Source of the DNA: Lepidodermella squamata
Taxonomy: Eukaryota > Gastrotricha
DNA length: 64,000 nt
Assembly: GCA_047495785.1 (NCBI GenBank)
Contig: JBLDXI010000046.1
Span: 744,001 to 808,000 of the forward strand
Reading direction: 5' to 3'
Shown here: positions 34,105 through 43,891 of the stretch, piece by piece
Numbering within the stretch: position 1 is the first letter of the stretch
Layout: each line of letters starts with the position of its first letter
Translations under genes and position numbers: made by a program
The notes under the pieces: generated by a model
What the model was told of the DNA's origin: nothing
Databases searched by the model: none
The model's input: the letters and a program-made list of their open reading frames with translations, nothing else

Positions 34105-34265
34105 CTTTTTGGGTTTTTTCCTTCTTTACCAGCCAGGTGAATTTTCACAAAATATTCGGCGAATACAGAATTATGGTTGAGTTCTCAGCCTATCGAATGC
34201 CGGTTTCTGCAAATCCGGACGATTCTACTTTGATTTATCGCTAATTTTATAGTCACCTAGACTCT
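34105..34265. repeat. Dispersed repeat, inverted copy at about 48770-48930
   Basis: The sequence from CCAGCCAGGTGAATTTT through ATTCGGC and GGACGATTCTACTTTG is found as an imperfect reverse complement at about 48770-48930, just right of the long-TIR element in G7. Noncoding; identity unknown. Confidence 0.6.
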
Positions 34266-34425
34266 TGCCAAGAACTAGGTCCTAACTGGGTGTCCTAATT
34301 TCGGCCACCTCATCCAGTTCCGCTATAATGTTTAGTATTATATTTTGAAAACGTAATTCAAAGGAACAGCATTATAACGATATAATTGATTTCCTGAGGA
34401 TTGGAGCCAAGGTCGCAACAAATCA

Positions 34426-37289
34426 ATGGTAAGTAACATTTGAATATTATTTTTTTTGCGAAATTCGCGAAAACCTAAAATTAATGTTTCAAAAATTTCA
34501 AAAAATGGCCGAAAATTACGAATTTTAGTTTCTACTTTGAAATGACCACTCGAAATAAAATCTGCCAAAGTCAGCTGCGTATTTTTTTTACCTTGAGAAG
34601 CTTCACCCGGCTGCATTGTCTGTCATTATTATTTCTAGGAAAAATTCTTGGATTTGTACTATGAAGATGGGCGCATGGCCTACTGTGGTGCTCGTGTCGT
34701 AGGTAACAAGGTTAGTCAACTAACTTTTACATGTCTATAGCCTCATTACAGCGTGTCCCATAGGTAAGTTGCGCAACTTTTTTGTACAAAATTCAACTAA
34801 TATTTTATTTTATCAAATTAAATTTACCGAGAGAATATTCCATCTTTTATCCGCGATTTAACCGAAGATATAAAAAATTTACCCGGAAAAAACCCGATGG
34901 TAACTGGTTCGGTAATTTTTGGTATTTTTCCCGTTGGACAATAATTTCCCAGACTTTTTTAATCCAATTGATCCAAAGTGACATATTTGATTACTTTTCT
35001 CGTGATTTTTTGAATTTTTCTGAAATTTTTCGGGCCTCCTATTTTCTTTGCTTGCGTTTATTATGGGACACACTGTATTAATCAAGTCGGATTAACGAAA
35101 TTTATTAAAAAATGTCCCAAGTTTTAAGAGAAGCTTAAAGTTTTAAGAGAGTAAAATGTCCCTTATAATCAAAATCGGAAAGCTAACAGGATCCGCAATT
35201 TATTAATAAAAAAATCGAAAATAAAAGATGCGGAAACCGGTCGAAATCAGTTTGTCCGAACTTGGGTCTAATCGATTTGCCATGGCAAGATGGGCCGGTG
35301 CGGCGAGATTCGAGTCCGTTGGCTGGCGCGGATCAGCTCAGGCAGTTTTGGTGATCCATCAGACGGTTTGAAAATACATATCAGAAATTTTTTCATCGGT
35401 ATATAATACGTTCACATGTAACTGATCGCCTATCAGAGACTGCTTCATAATCTTGCCATTGTACGATCTAGCTTCGTAACGGCTGGGGCGAGTTTGACTT
35501 GGTTTGTTTGGATCCAGAGCGGAAGGTGATTTCACGAGATATTTCATAAAAAAAAAGGACTAATTCCATCTTAACAACATTTTTAGACTCTGGTAATACG
35601 ATCGCTCGATCGCCGATTCCCGCAATTACGTGAGTAATTTTAGCGTCATTTTTACTGGTCTTATCCACGTTTTTAGACATCTACAACTTTGAGGAACCGG
35701 CTGCTCTTGTGAGTGCGATTAATTAATTAGAAATTAATTACAAATACTTGGTTTTTTTTAGCGCAGCATTGTTCAGGCTGAGCCAAACGGTGGAAGCTCG
35801 TCTTTGGTGATGAAAAATTGCTGAAAAATTGCTGTTAAACACATATTTATTGCACGTTTACAGAGTGTTATTTTCGATCTGTTGGAGCAATCTTTCGGTG
35901 CTCTTTCGGATACCGAAACCCCGTTGGTATGCAGTACGGTGATTGAGCCATCCGGCGAGGAGACGAATCCTGGCCAGCCCGGACCGTCAGCTAGCAAGCA
36001 GCCTTCAACATCTCAATCCGATCAGCCTGGATCGGTGGGTTTCTGAACAATTTTGATCATAAAATTTCACGTGGCGATTTTTTTTTGAGAAAATGTCAGC
36101 CAAATTTTTAGGTTTCAAAAATTGAAAAAAAATTGAAATAATATTTTTTTCCGACGGGTGTAATACCGATTGATTTTTCTATTTAAATTTTAAATCGCGC
36201 TGGTGAAATCGCGAATGAAGGATGGGAGGTGATCCTGGTAGGTTTTGTTATCAGAAAATATATACCGTAAATTCAGAAATACAAGCCCAGGCTCCTCTTT
36301 GTCGGACTTAGTAATGCCGCCTGGGCTTATATTTGAATATTTACGGTATAGCATTTTTGCGAAAATTAAAAAAAACGGTACGGAAATTTTAGGAAATTTA
36401 TATACAGTTTGACTTGATAAATTTGTTAGCTATTTTTTAAAATTTAAACCTGCCAAGGGAAGTCAGAGAAAAATCCGCTGATCATTGTTTTTTTACCAAT
36501 TGAAATCGGATTTCTTCGGATTTTTTATTCCTGTTATGAAATTTCATTGCTAATGTTATCATTTTTATACCATTCGATGTGTTGCCTAACACATTTTCAA
36601 TTAATTTTCGAAATTTCAAAGGTTAATATTTTCGACGGTAGAATTTAATTTTCAATAAACTGTTGAAATCGCCTATTTTAGTGGGTAAATGGTCGCTAAA
36701 AGTGGTTCGAGAAATGCATTTTTTATCAGAATTTTTTCAATTTTTCAGAGCGCTGTTGTTCCTGTGGTACTCTCGCACATGGCTTGCAAAATAGGAAGTT
36801 GCGACTGGCAGGTTATTTTCGACTGAAATTTGCTTCATTTTAGTAAATCAGTGTTGAATATAGGAATTGTGTTTAGAAAAATACCCTGGTGATCTGGACA
36901 ATTTTATGGCCGTCTACAAGCCAAGGTCGTACAACAAACACGTGGCTCTCGCGATCATCGCCATCATGCACCAGGCCGTTCAGCAATTCCACGGCGATTT
37001 CCAAGGCACGGATATTAAAAACCTGACCCTGAAAATTTGCGAGATGTATCCGGAACATAAGATTCACGTCGCCGAAAGCGGCCAGGCCTGGGAGCCGCAA
37101 TTTGACAACTCGAATCAGCTGGTGAAGATATTGAAAAAATTTCTGCGGCTCGCTCGTTTCAAAATTTGCCCGAAGAATAAACCCGCGTCGCCAATGTCTC
37201 TGGTTGCGTTAGCCTCTGAAAAAGTCGTTGAAACGGCGTTTTCCGAGACGAAGAGCGACTGCAAAATATGCGTGCCGGGGACGATTTAA
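34426..37289 (+). CDS. G6: class I array gene
   Basis: Unrecognised family. Exons: an ATG at 34426-34428 directly before a GTAAGT donor, then 34639-34710, 35472-35525, 35587-35629, 35677-35708, 35762-35806, 35864-36034, 36749-36811 and 36864-37289; about 302 residues. The module reads FLDLYYEDGRMAYCGARVVG / NGWGEFDLVCLDPERK / LVIRSLDRRFPQL / IYNFEEPAAL. The linker is rich in Ser/Pro (PGPSASKQPSTSQSDQPGS). The 52-nt last intron must be spliced to keep frame. The terminal domain (YNKHVALAIIAIMHQAVQQF...PEHKIHV...FSETKSDCKIC) is closest to that of G5. The start exon is degenerate compared with G2 and G5 (one base lost, ancestral ATG absent), so initiation at the exon-terminal ATG is a proposal; the copy may instead lack a proper start. 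Confidence 0.65.
34749..35075. mobile_element. 327-bp MITE, CAGCGTGTCCCA family
   Basis: Ends CAGCGTGTCCCATA... and ...TTATGGGACACACTG, flanked by TA on both sides. It lies in the G6 intron after exon 34639-34710. Related copies are at 45793-46099, 55240-55695 and, decayed, 21325-21600 and 53974-54110. No ORF. Confidence 0.85.
36261..36350. repeat. 90-bp hairpin element
   Basis: Arms of about 32 bp, starting TATACCGTAAAT and running to AAGCCCAGGC, face each other around a loop of about 25 bp. It lies in the G6 intron between 36034 and 36749 and is probably a tiny MITE. Confidence 0.7.
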
Positions 37290-37730
37290 GCGCACTGGCC
37301 TTTTATTTTGCTGTCAAACTAGCCCTACAGCCATGAAACTTGCTTGTGATGAAATATCTTGATAATAGCTTCAACATTTGAAAATTAACGGCTCATTTTT
37401 TTAGCAGTTTCGTAACATTATTTATTATTCAGCTATAAGTTTGCTATAATTTTTTTGTTGTATTCAAAAGCGGCGGATGCTTGAAATTTGCTGATCATAT
37501 TCTTTCTTGATTAAATCAACTCGGTGATGAATTTCGGCCAGACTGTGAAGTATTGTGATTGCGTGTTCATTTGTTATTTTTCTTAGTCTGAATTGTTGCG
37601 TCCTATTAGTTTCCGCGAAATTCCGACCGGGTTATGATGTTGCCCCTTTAAATTACGACATTATTATTTTTGTTTAAAATCGGCAATATTTTATTGAAAA
37701 GTAATTTTTCATCTCGTGAAGATAGATTCA

Positions 37731-37736
37731 AATAAA
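37731..37736 (+). terminator. Poly(A) signal AATAAA of G6
   Basis: AATAAA lies about 440 bp after the stop; part of the family 3' UTR block (TTTCGGCCAGACTG..., TTAGTCTGAA) precedes it at about 37520-37600. The 6-kb long-TIR element starts about 80 bp later. Confidence 0.45.
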
Positions 37737-38668
37737 TAATACCACAGCCTACAATTGTACCTCGCCTGCAATAAACCCTCACTTTTCTCTTGGTTTGAAA
37801 CTATAAAAACACGGCGTGTAACGACATTTCAGAAATTTTGATCTGAAATGTCGCGACAATTCAGAACACGACACTTCAGAAAATTAATTAATGATTATTC
37901 TGAGCGTCATTTCAGAACACGAGGCGTCATTTCAGAATGAAAAACTCAAAATATATTTTTAATATAATTAATCCGAAAACTCCGAAAAATCAGAACATTA
38001 ATATTATTAACTCAGAAACTCAGAAATTTATATAAAAAACTCAGAAAACTCAGAAAACTCAGAATAATAATTACGTTTCTATATGCAGTGGGCTGTGGTC
38101 CGACTCAGACCAGCTCTGATGGGGCTTTATCACCTTCTCGTAACTCTGTCTCCACTTCTGAATCTGATGGGCCGTTGGCCGATTTCGGAAGCCAGAATTT
38201 CGGTCGTAGTCGGCCAAGCCTTGCAACGAAGGCTACGATGATTTACTTGGGGTTGCATCGGGGGGTTTCAAGGGCCATTTCAACGCATGGGCACACAGGG
38301 CACGTGCCCAGGGGCCCTTGCCTCAGTTTGTCAATTTTTCGAGGGTTTGGAGGGCTCACAAAAATGGCTGGTGTACCATGAACAGATGCAAATGTATAGA
38401 GGTCGCCAATTCTCTTATTCTCCCCGTTGAAAATGACCAAAATGCCCCTCTTAATTCGACAATTTTCCGCTGGCTACAACGATGATGATCTTCCGCCTCT
38501 TGGCATATTTCTGATTTTATTTTACTACCACCGCCTGTTACGGCGCTCTCGGCGCGATTACATAGCCTCATAGACTTAGAAATTAATGATGCAATCAACA
38601 ATGTAAAAAGGCGATATAAAATTAACGGTAGAAAAGATAATATGCCGTTTCTCTTAAAAGAGTGCTGG

Positions 38669-41578
38669 TTATAAAACGACGTGTAGCCAGTCCCGTGGGT
38701 CGTGTGAGAGGCTCAGCTGGCTAGGTTTTGAAACTTCACGTAAATGCCAAGCTGGGCACTTATCGGCAAGTACTTTGCGAGCGTCTTCTGACGTTGGGCG
38801 GATACCGCGGACGTAGTTGATGTAGTCCGCCGTATCTAGACCTGCTGCTAAGCAGCGTTCGCCATAGCGTTTGAAGGCACCAAGGAAGACATCCTCAATG
38901 GAGTCGACTCCGGCGTAAGCGATGACGTCAATTACTTCCGTTTCGAAGGGCAGATCAAACAAGGCTCGAAGGCAGTGGGCTTGGATTTCCAACAGTTTTC
39001 CAACCGAGGAGGGCGCAAGGCAACGAAGGGCAGGGGCTCCATAGGCAACCAAGGACTCCAGGACTGTTTTATAAAAGAGCACACAAAGGTTTTTAGGCAA
39101 AACATGCCGCTTGGCCAGGGCGTAGAGGGCGCCAAGGCGAGGCTTCAGTTTTGAGGCAATTATTTCAAGATGGTAATTCCAACTTAGCTGGGGTGTGAGG
39201 TAAATCCCGAGGTAGCGTGCGCGGTTGACCTGAGGCAGGGGCTGGCCATATAGCTCAAAGCGTACTTCAGGAGGCGAGTTGCCATATCTACCGAAGACGA
39301 TCACTTCACACTTTCCCGGGCTTAAGCGAAGCCGCCATTTGTTGCACCACACTTCGATTGAACGTAGGCGCTTTCTTAGCCTCGCGACGCTAGCTGCAAT
39401 CGAGTAGCCGAATGCCCAGATTAGGGAGTCGTCAGCAAATGTGCCTTTTGCGACAGATCTGGTGGCGTCTTGCGGCGAGGAACCTTTTGGCTGAATGTCC
39501 ATGGCATAAAAGATAAAAAGTAGAGGTGATAAAGGCGACCCCTGCGGTACGCCGCAAAAAATATCTCTGCTTGCACTGAGACTGCTGCCAACCCTTACTT
39601 GAAACGAGCGTTCTCTTAAGAAGTCCGAAATCCATCTTACCAATGGAATCGGCAAACCTGATTGTTTTAGTTTTAGCCGCAAGCCGTTATGCCATATAAC
39701 ATCAAATGCAGCCTTGAAATCCAAGAGAATAGCGACCAGCTTTTGTCGTTTTGATATGGCTAGACCGATGTCGCTGATGAACCGGAACACAGGGTCGATG
39801 GTTGACCTAAGAGACCTGAAACCATACTGGTGGGATGGAAGCAATTTGTTTATTTCGAGAAAACGATAGAGAAATTTCGCTACGATTACTTCGAGCCCTT
39901 TGCCGAGTGAAGGCAGAAGGGACACCGGTCGGTAAGAGTCTGGCAAACGTGAGTCCTTCCCCTCTTTGAGTATGGGCACTATAATCGCGATTTTCCAAGC
40001 ACGGGGTACATACCCGGAGTTCAAACTCACTTTGTAGAGATACCTTAGATGGCCTACCAGAGCTGAGCCGCCTTTCTTGAGCAAGATATTTGAGACATTG
40101 TCATGACCAGGGGCCTTCCATTTCAGCTGCCTGAGCATTTGCTTTACCGCCCATTTTGGGACTTTTATAGACTGATTTCGGGGCACTGTCGGAAAAGGTT
40201 TCATCGTTTCATCACTGGCCATTGCAGCATCTGTGTCATTCCAGAATTTGACATCTTCTGGCTTGGTGGACGTAGCTGGCGGGCCTTTCAGAACTTCGGA
40301 GAAAGTTTCGGCAAGTAACTCGCACTTTTCGCCGTCGTCGATGACATTTAGTCCTAGAGCGTTTCTCAGCACAGCGATCTTGCGATGGCGACGCCGCGAT
40401 GAGAGTTTGGAGTTCACAGCTTGCCACGCTGGTCTGGGCTTATTTTCCTCGAAAAGTCTTACCAGTCTTCTGAGGAAGAGTTCACATTGCTTGATTTTTT
40501 GAGCTATAATTAAGTGTTTAATCTGTTTATTTAACCTATTGCATTCAGTCTTGACTTGCGGGTCGCGAGTGCGATCATATAGCCTTTGCATTTTATTACG
40601 CTGTTCCAGCTTGGTAGCTATTTCTGGCGTTAAGCGCCAAGTAGGTAGAGATTTTTCGGTACAAGTTGGTATCGTTTCTTTGGCCGCCATGCTGATGGCT
40701 TCAATTATCGCGTTTAGGTATAAATCTATCTTACTTACCGGATCGCCGGGCATGGGCTTTAAAGGAAGAGCGAGAATTGATAATAAAACTTTTAATTTTT
40801 CGGAGAATTTTTTCCAATTGGCTTTATAGAAATTCAATCTCGGTTCATTACCGTTTGGCCGAGGGGGCTCCGAAGTGGTGCTGAAATCGACATTCAACAC
40901 TGTCGCACAGTGGTCGCTGCCAAACTTGTCCGCCACCGTGGGCGGATGGGTCAACATCGACAAGGCTGCCTGATTGGCGAGCCAAATGTCCAACTGCCGA
41001 CCTCGTCCCTGAGGTGAGAAATGCGTCGGCTGGCCGGAGCTGATAAGTGTGTGACCCTCGCGGTCTAGCCAGTCGACCATGACCGCCCCCGAGGCATTGA
41101 TCGAATCGTCCGGCCTGGAAAGCCGTGGGTGCCAACAGTTGAGGTCGCCAGCTAGCACGCATGGCTCGTCGGAGTCGACTACGCCACCTAGTGCTAAGGA
41201 GAGAAACGAAACGTCAAGTGGATAGCCGGGGGAGCTATACCCCGTTGCAACCGTTAGCGTTTTCCCGTGTTTGTTTACCAGTTTGAGAGCGAGCCATTCG
41301 CTATGTGTGGTGTTGTGTGAATAGAACTCACTTACCCTGATCGAGTTTTTGACCGCAATCGCAACTCCCCCGTAGGCTACGTTGTTGCCAGCTTTTTGTT
41401 CCCTATCTACACGAAAAATGACAAAGCCTGGGATTTCGAAATTATCATTAGATGAGAGCCACGTTTCATTGATAAGGACAATGTCTAGAAAGAGCGATTG
41501 GATAAGAAATAATAGTTCAACTAGTCTGTCTATGATTTTGGAACCGTGGCCTTTGTTCCACTGTCCTATCCTAAACAT
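38669..41578 (-). CDS. LINE ORF2: AP endonuclease / reverse transcriptase
   Basis: A 969-residue uninterrupted frame. Residues 1-225 are an APE-type endonuclease with QWN near 7, INET near 37, GDLN near 144-147 and the catalytic SDH at about 221-223. Residues about 530-760 are reverse transcriptase: LLDFKAAFD near 618, GVPQGSPLSP near 676-685 and the catalytic FADD at about 714-717. No RNase H domain is obvious. Motif order and the LDFKAAFD/FADD wording fit a Jockey-type non-LTR element. ORF2 starts 8 nt before the ORF1 stop on the other frame (overlap 41571-41578), suggesting coupled translation. All key residues are intact, so it may be or recently was active. Confidence 0.93.
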   Translation of the reverse strand: MFRIGQWNKGHGSKIIDRLVELLFLIQSLFLDIVLINETWLSSNDNFEIPGFVIFRVDREQKAGNNVAYGGVAIAVKNSIRVSEFYSHNTTHSEWLALKLVNKHGKTLTVATGYSSPGYPLDVSFLSLALGGVVDSDEPCVLAGDLNCWHPRLSRPDDSINASGAVMVDWLDREGHTLISSGQPTHFSPQGRGRQLDIWLANQAALSMLTHPPTVADKFGSDHCATVLNVDFSTTSEPPRPNGNEPRLNFYKANWKKFSEKLKVLLSILALPLKPMPGDPVSKIDLYLNAIIEAISMAAKETIPTCTEKSLPTWRLTPEIATKLEQRNKMQRLYDRTRDPQVKTECNRLNKQIKHLIIAQKIKQCELFLRRLVRLFEENKPRPAWQAVNSKLSSRRRHRKIAVLRNALGLNVIDDGEKCELLAETFSEVLKGPPATSTKPEDVKFWNDTDAAMASDETMKPFPTVPRNQSIKVPKWAVKQMLRQLKWKAPGHDNVSNILLKKGGSALVGHLRYLYKVSLNSGYVPRAWKIAIIVPILKEGKDSRLPDSYRPVSLLPSLGKGLEVIVAKFLYRFLEINKLLPSHQYGFRSLRSTIDPVFRFISDIGLAISKRQKLVAILLDFKAAFDVIWHNGLRLKLKQSGLPIPLVRWISDFLRERSFQVRVGSSLSASRDIFCGVPQGSPLSPLLFIFYAMDIQPKGSSPQDATRSVAKGTFADDSLIWAFGYSIAASVARLRKRLRSIEVWCNKWRLRLSPGKCEVIVFGRYGNSPPEVRFELYGQPLPQVNRARYLGIYLTPQLSWNYHLEIIASKLKPRLGALYALAKRHVLPKNLCVLFYKTVLESLVAYGAPALRCLAPSSVGKLLEIQAHCLRALFDLPFETEVIDVIAYAGVDSIEDVFLGAFKRYGERCLAAGLDTADYINYVRGIRPTSEDARKVLADKCPAWHLREVSKPSQLSLSHDPRDWLHVVL

Positions 41579-43193
41579 TGTTTAAATTTGACGATCTACC
41601 TTTGCCGTTTGGCTTCGAGCTGCTCTTGGAGTCGTCCTTGGCATGCTGCATGGGGACATCCTGGGCCGTTTCGGTGACTAGGTCGCCGTCGTTGATGCTC
41701 ACATGGACGAATGATTTGTTGCCCTTAAGCAGAGCTATGAGTTCCGTCATTTTGGTTTCTAGCGCTTCAATACGCTGAGCCTGCCTGGTAAGCACCTCGG
41801 CGATCACGGAGTCAACCTGAGTTTTCAACTTCTTTAGCACTGCGTTGGTGATCTGTTCGATTTTAGCATCATCAATCTGAACCAGAGACTCCTGTCCTGA
41901 GGGAGCTTGCGTGCTGGCAGCTGATGCCAGCTTGTTCGTCTTCACTTGCTGAAGCTCCAGCCATACGTTCTTGACAGGCGGAGGGGCAGCGACGGGCGTC
42001 GGCCTTGAACCGTCGGCTTGCTGCTGTGCTGTGTCGGACCCTAAAATTGTGTGGATTGCGGACCTATTCTTGGCTTCGAGTTTACTCCAAGCATCTCGTA
42101 CTGCCTTGCAGCCAAACCAGCCAGACGAGTGCAGACCATCGCAGTTCGCACACTTCCGGAAGGCTTCGTTGCCAGCTTTCTTACACTCATGAGTGATGTG
42201 GGCGCCAGCGCACCAGCCGCATTTAGCAGCCTTCGCCTTGCAGGCTGTTGTGAGATGCTCGAAGGATTGGCAGTAGTTGCACCTGGGCGGGTTGACCTTG
42301 GCTTTCATTTCTTTGCCGAAGATTTGCCATATTTTCTGCCAACGTAACCCATTGTTTAGCACATTCCAAGCTATAGCCTTAGATTTGAAAAAGCAGATAA
42401 CAGTTTGATGATCGTTTTTCGAGGTGACCACCACGTCCTCAACGTAATCTGACCAGTTGGCCTTGACTTCTTCAGCGCTCACTTCGTTCGGGAAATTAGT
42501 ACAGATCACAGCCCTGCCCTCGACGATTGCCTTTTGGTGGAGACTGGACGTGTCGTTCGCCGCGGCTGGGGGTGTTTCATTCGGGAAGATCTCGTAGTAT
42601 CGCTTGGATCTGTGGACCCTCGCTTTGCCACCGAAGAGCGTCGGCGGCCAGTCCCGCTTCTCCAGCGCGGCCTTCGCCATCTCGGCCTCAATGAATGTTA
42701 CCCGAATGCCACCTCTGGCTAATACCTTGATTTTGTAACACACGTAATTGCCCTCGGGGAGACGCTGAAGTTCGTCCTGAACCGCCTTCTGATCGATAAA
42801 GTTTGGCGGGACATTGTCAATCACAACAGTTCGCAGCTCTATTGCTTGATCACGTAGCAGGTTTTGGGCTTGCTTCACAGCGGTATTGGGCCCCTGTCCA
42901 TGTGGGACCTCCCGGCGAGTGGCCACCTTTCGGTTGCGGCCGGGGGTACTATCGGACCCGAACGAGGTGTTGCCCATTTCGGCTTCGCCTTCATTTCCGA
43001 GACGAAATTTCTTACCCTTTTTATTTGCGACCACCTGAAAATCGCTGTCGTCGGCTAGCCCGTCATCAGTTGATACCCTTGGCTCTTCGACAGACGCATC
43101 GAGGTCGATTTCAGTAGCTTGGCTTATTGATTCGGTGAGGTCGTGGAAGACCTCGCCGTCGTCGTCCGAAAAAGTTGACGGCTGAGCCATCAT
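41571..43193 (-). CDS. LINE ORF1: RNA-binding Gag-like protein with zinc knuckles
   Basis: 540 residues. The N-terminus is acidic. Two regions (about 120-180 and 227-285) look like RRM-type beta-alpha folds (RTVVIDNVPPNF..., RAVICTNFPNEV...). Three clustered Cys/His knuckles lie at about 305-362 (CNYCQSFEHLTTAC, CGWCAGAHITHEC, CANCDGLHSSGWFGC). A coiled-coil-like heptad region lies at about 445-495. This is the usual layout for ORF1 of Jockey-related LINEs: it binds element RNA and forms the RNP. The 5' UTR runs roughly 43194-43530 and the short 3' part is about 38600-38668. Confidence 0.9.
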   Translation of the reverse strand: MMAQPSTFSDDDGEVFHDLTESISQATEIDLDASVEEPRVSTDDGLADDSDFQVVANKKGKKFRLGNEGEAEMGNTSFGSDSTPGRNRKVATRREVPHGQGPNTAVKQAQNLLRDQAIELRTVVIDNVPPNFIDQKAVQDELQRLPEGNYVCYKIKVLARGGIRVTFIEAEMAKAALEKRDWPPTLFGGKARVHRSKRYYEIFPNETPPAAANDTSSLHQKAIVEGRAVICTNFPNEVSAEEVKANWSDYVEDVVVTSKNDHQTVICFFKSKAIAWNVLNNGLRWQKIWQIFGKEMKAKVNPPRCNYCQSFEHLTTACKAKAAKCGWCAGAHITHECKKAGNEAFRKCANCDGLHSSGWFGCKAVRDAWSKLEAKNRSAIHTILGSDTAQQQADGSRPTPVAAPPPVKNVWLELQQVKTNKLASAASTQAPSGQESLVQIDDAKIEQITNAVLKKLKTQVDSVIAEVLTRQAQRIEALETKMTELIALLKGNKSFVHVSINDGDLVTETAQDVPMQHAKDDSKSSSKPNGKGRSSNLNNV

Positions 43194-43891
43194 AGATGGA
43201 ATGTAATAGGGAACAAGCTGGGTTAAGCCCGGCTTGGAATTATTTAGAAGAGGTTGGGTAATTAGGAAATATAGATGATTAATTTATTGGCTTAGTGCCA
43301 GTATAGTAAATTGTAAGCTAAAGGGCTGAAAGAAAAGTCAAGTTAAGAAAAAAAGCGAGAAAAATCCACGTGCTTTTCAAAACGAAATTAAACGAAAAAA
43401 AACTTGACCAGGACACGGATGACGTGTTACATGGCAGTGGAGCGGGCGAGCGACAACCGGATAATTTTATTCGGCTCGCGAACACAAATTGGAACGGGTC
43501 AGAGGTCATCCCGATCTAGTGGCGGATGGGACCTATAAAAGTTGTCTTAGACTTTTAGAATAATTTTGTAAAATAATATTCGGAGTTTTCGGAGTTTTCA
43601 AAGTAAAATTCAAATATATTTCTGAGTTTTCTGAGTTAATTTTTAATTATTTCTGAGTTTACAAAATAAATAGAAAAATATTCGGAGTTTTCGGAGTTTT
43701 CGGAGTTATTTAAAATAATTACAAAATTCATTTTTCTGAGTTGAACGATTCTGAAATGACGCGTTGAGTACTGAAATGTCGCTAAAATAAAAATGATTTT
43801 AATTTTCTGAAGTGTCGCGTTCTGAAATGTACGTTCTGAAATGTCGATTTCTGAAATGTCTCTACTGAAATGACGTAGATCCAAACACGGC

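Larger units (their letters stand above)
37816..43882. mobile_element. 6.07-kb long-TIR element with 9-bp target duplication, carrying a nested LINE
   Basis: The left end (about 37816-38080) and right end (about 43550-43882) are long imperfect inverted repeats built from iterated CATTTCAGAA and AACTCAGAAA / AACTCCGAAA units. The 9-bp sequence AAACACGGC flanks both sides (37807-37815 and 43883-43891). Long TIRs plus a 9-bp duplication suggest a Mutator-like (MULE) element. No transposase is seen: the interior is about 500 bp of unknown sequence (38081-38600) plus the LINE, so without the LINE it would be a nonautonomous element of roughly 1.1 kb. Confidence 0.75.

Noticed and set aside
38088-38381. 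97-codon plus frame inside the 6-kb element
   Set aside because: No transposase motifs and no similarity I can recognise; likely chance in a moderately GC-rich patch.
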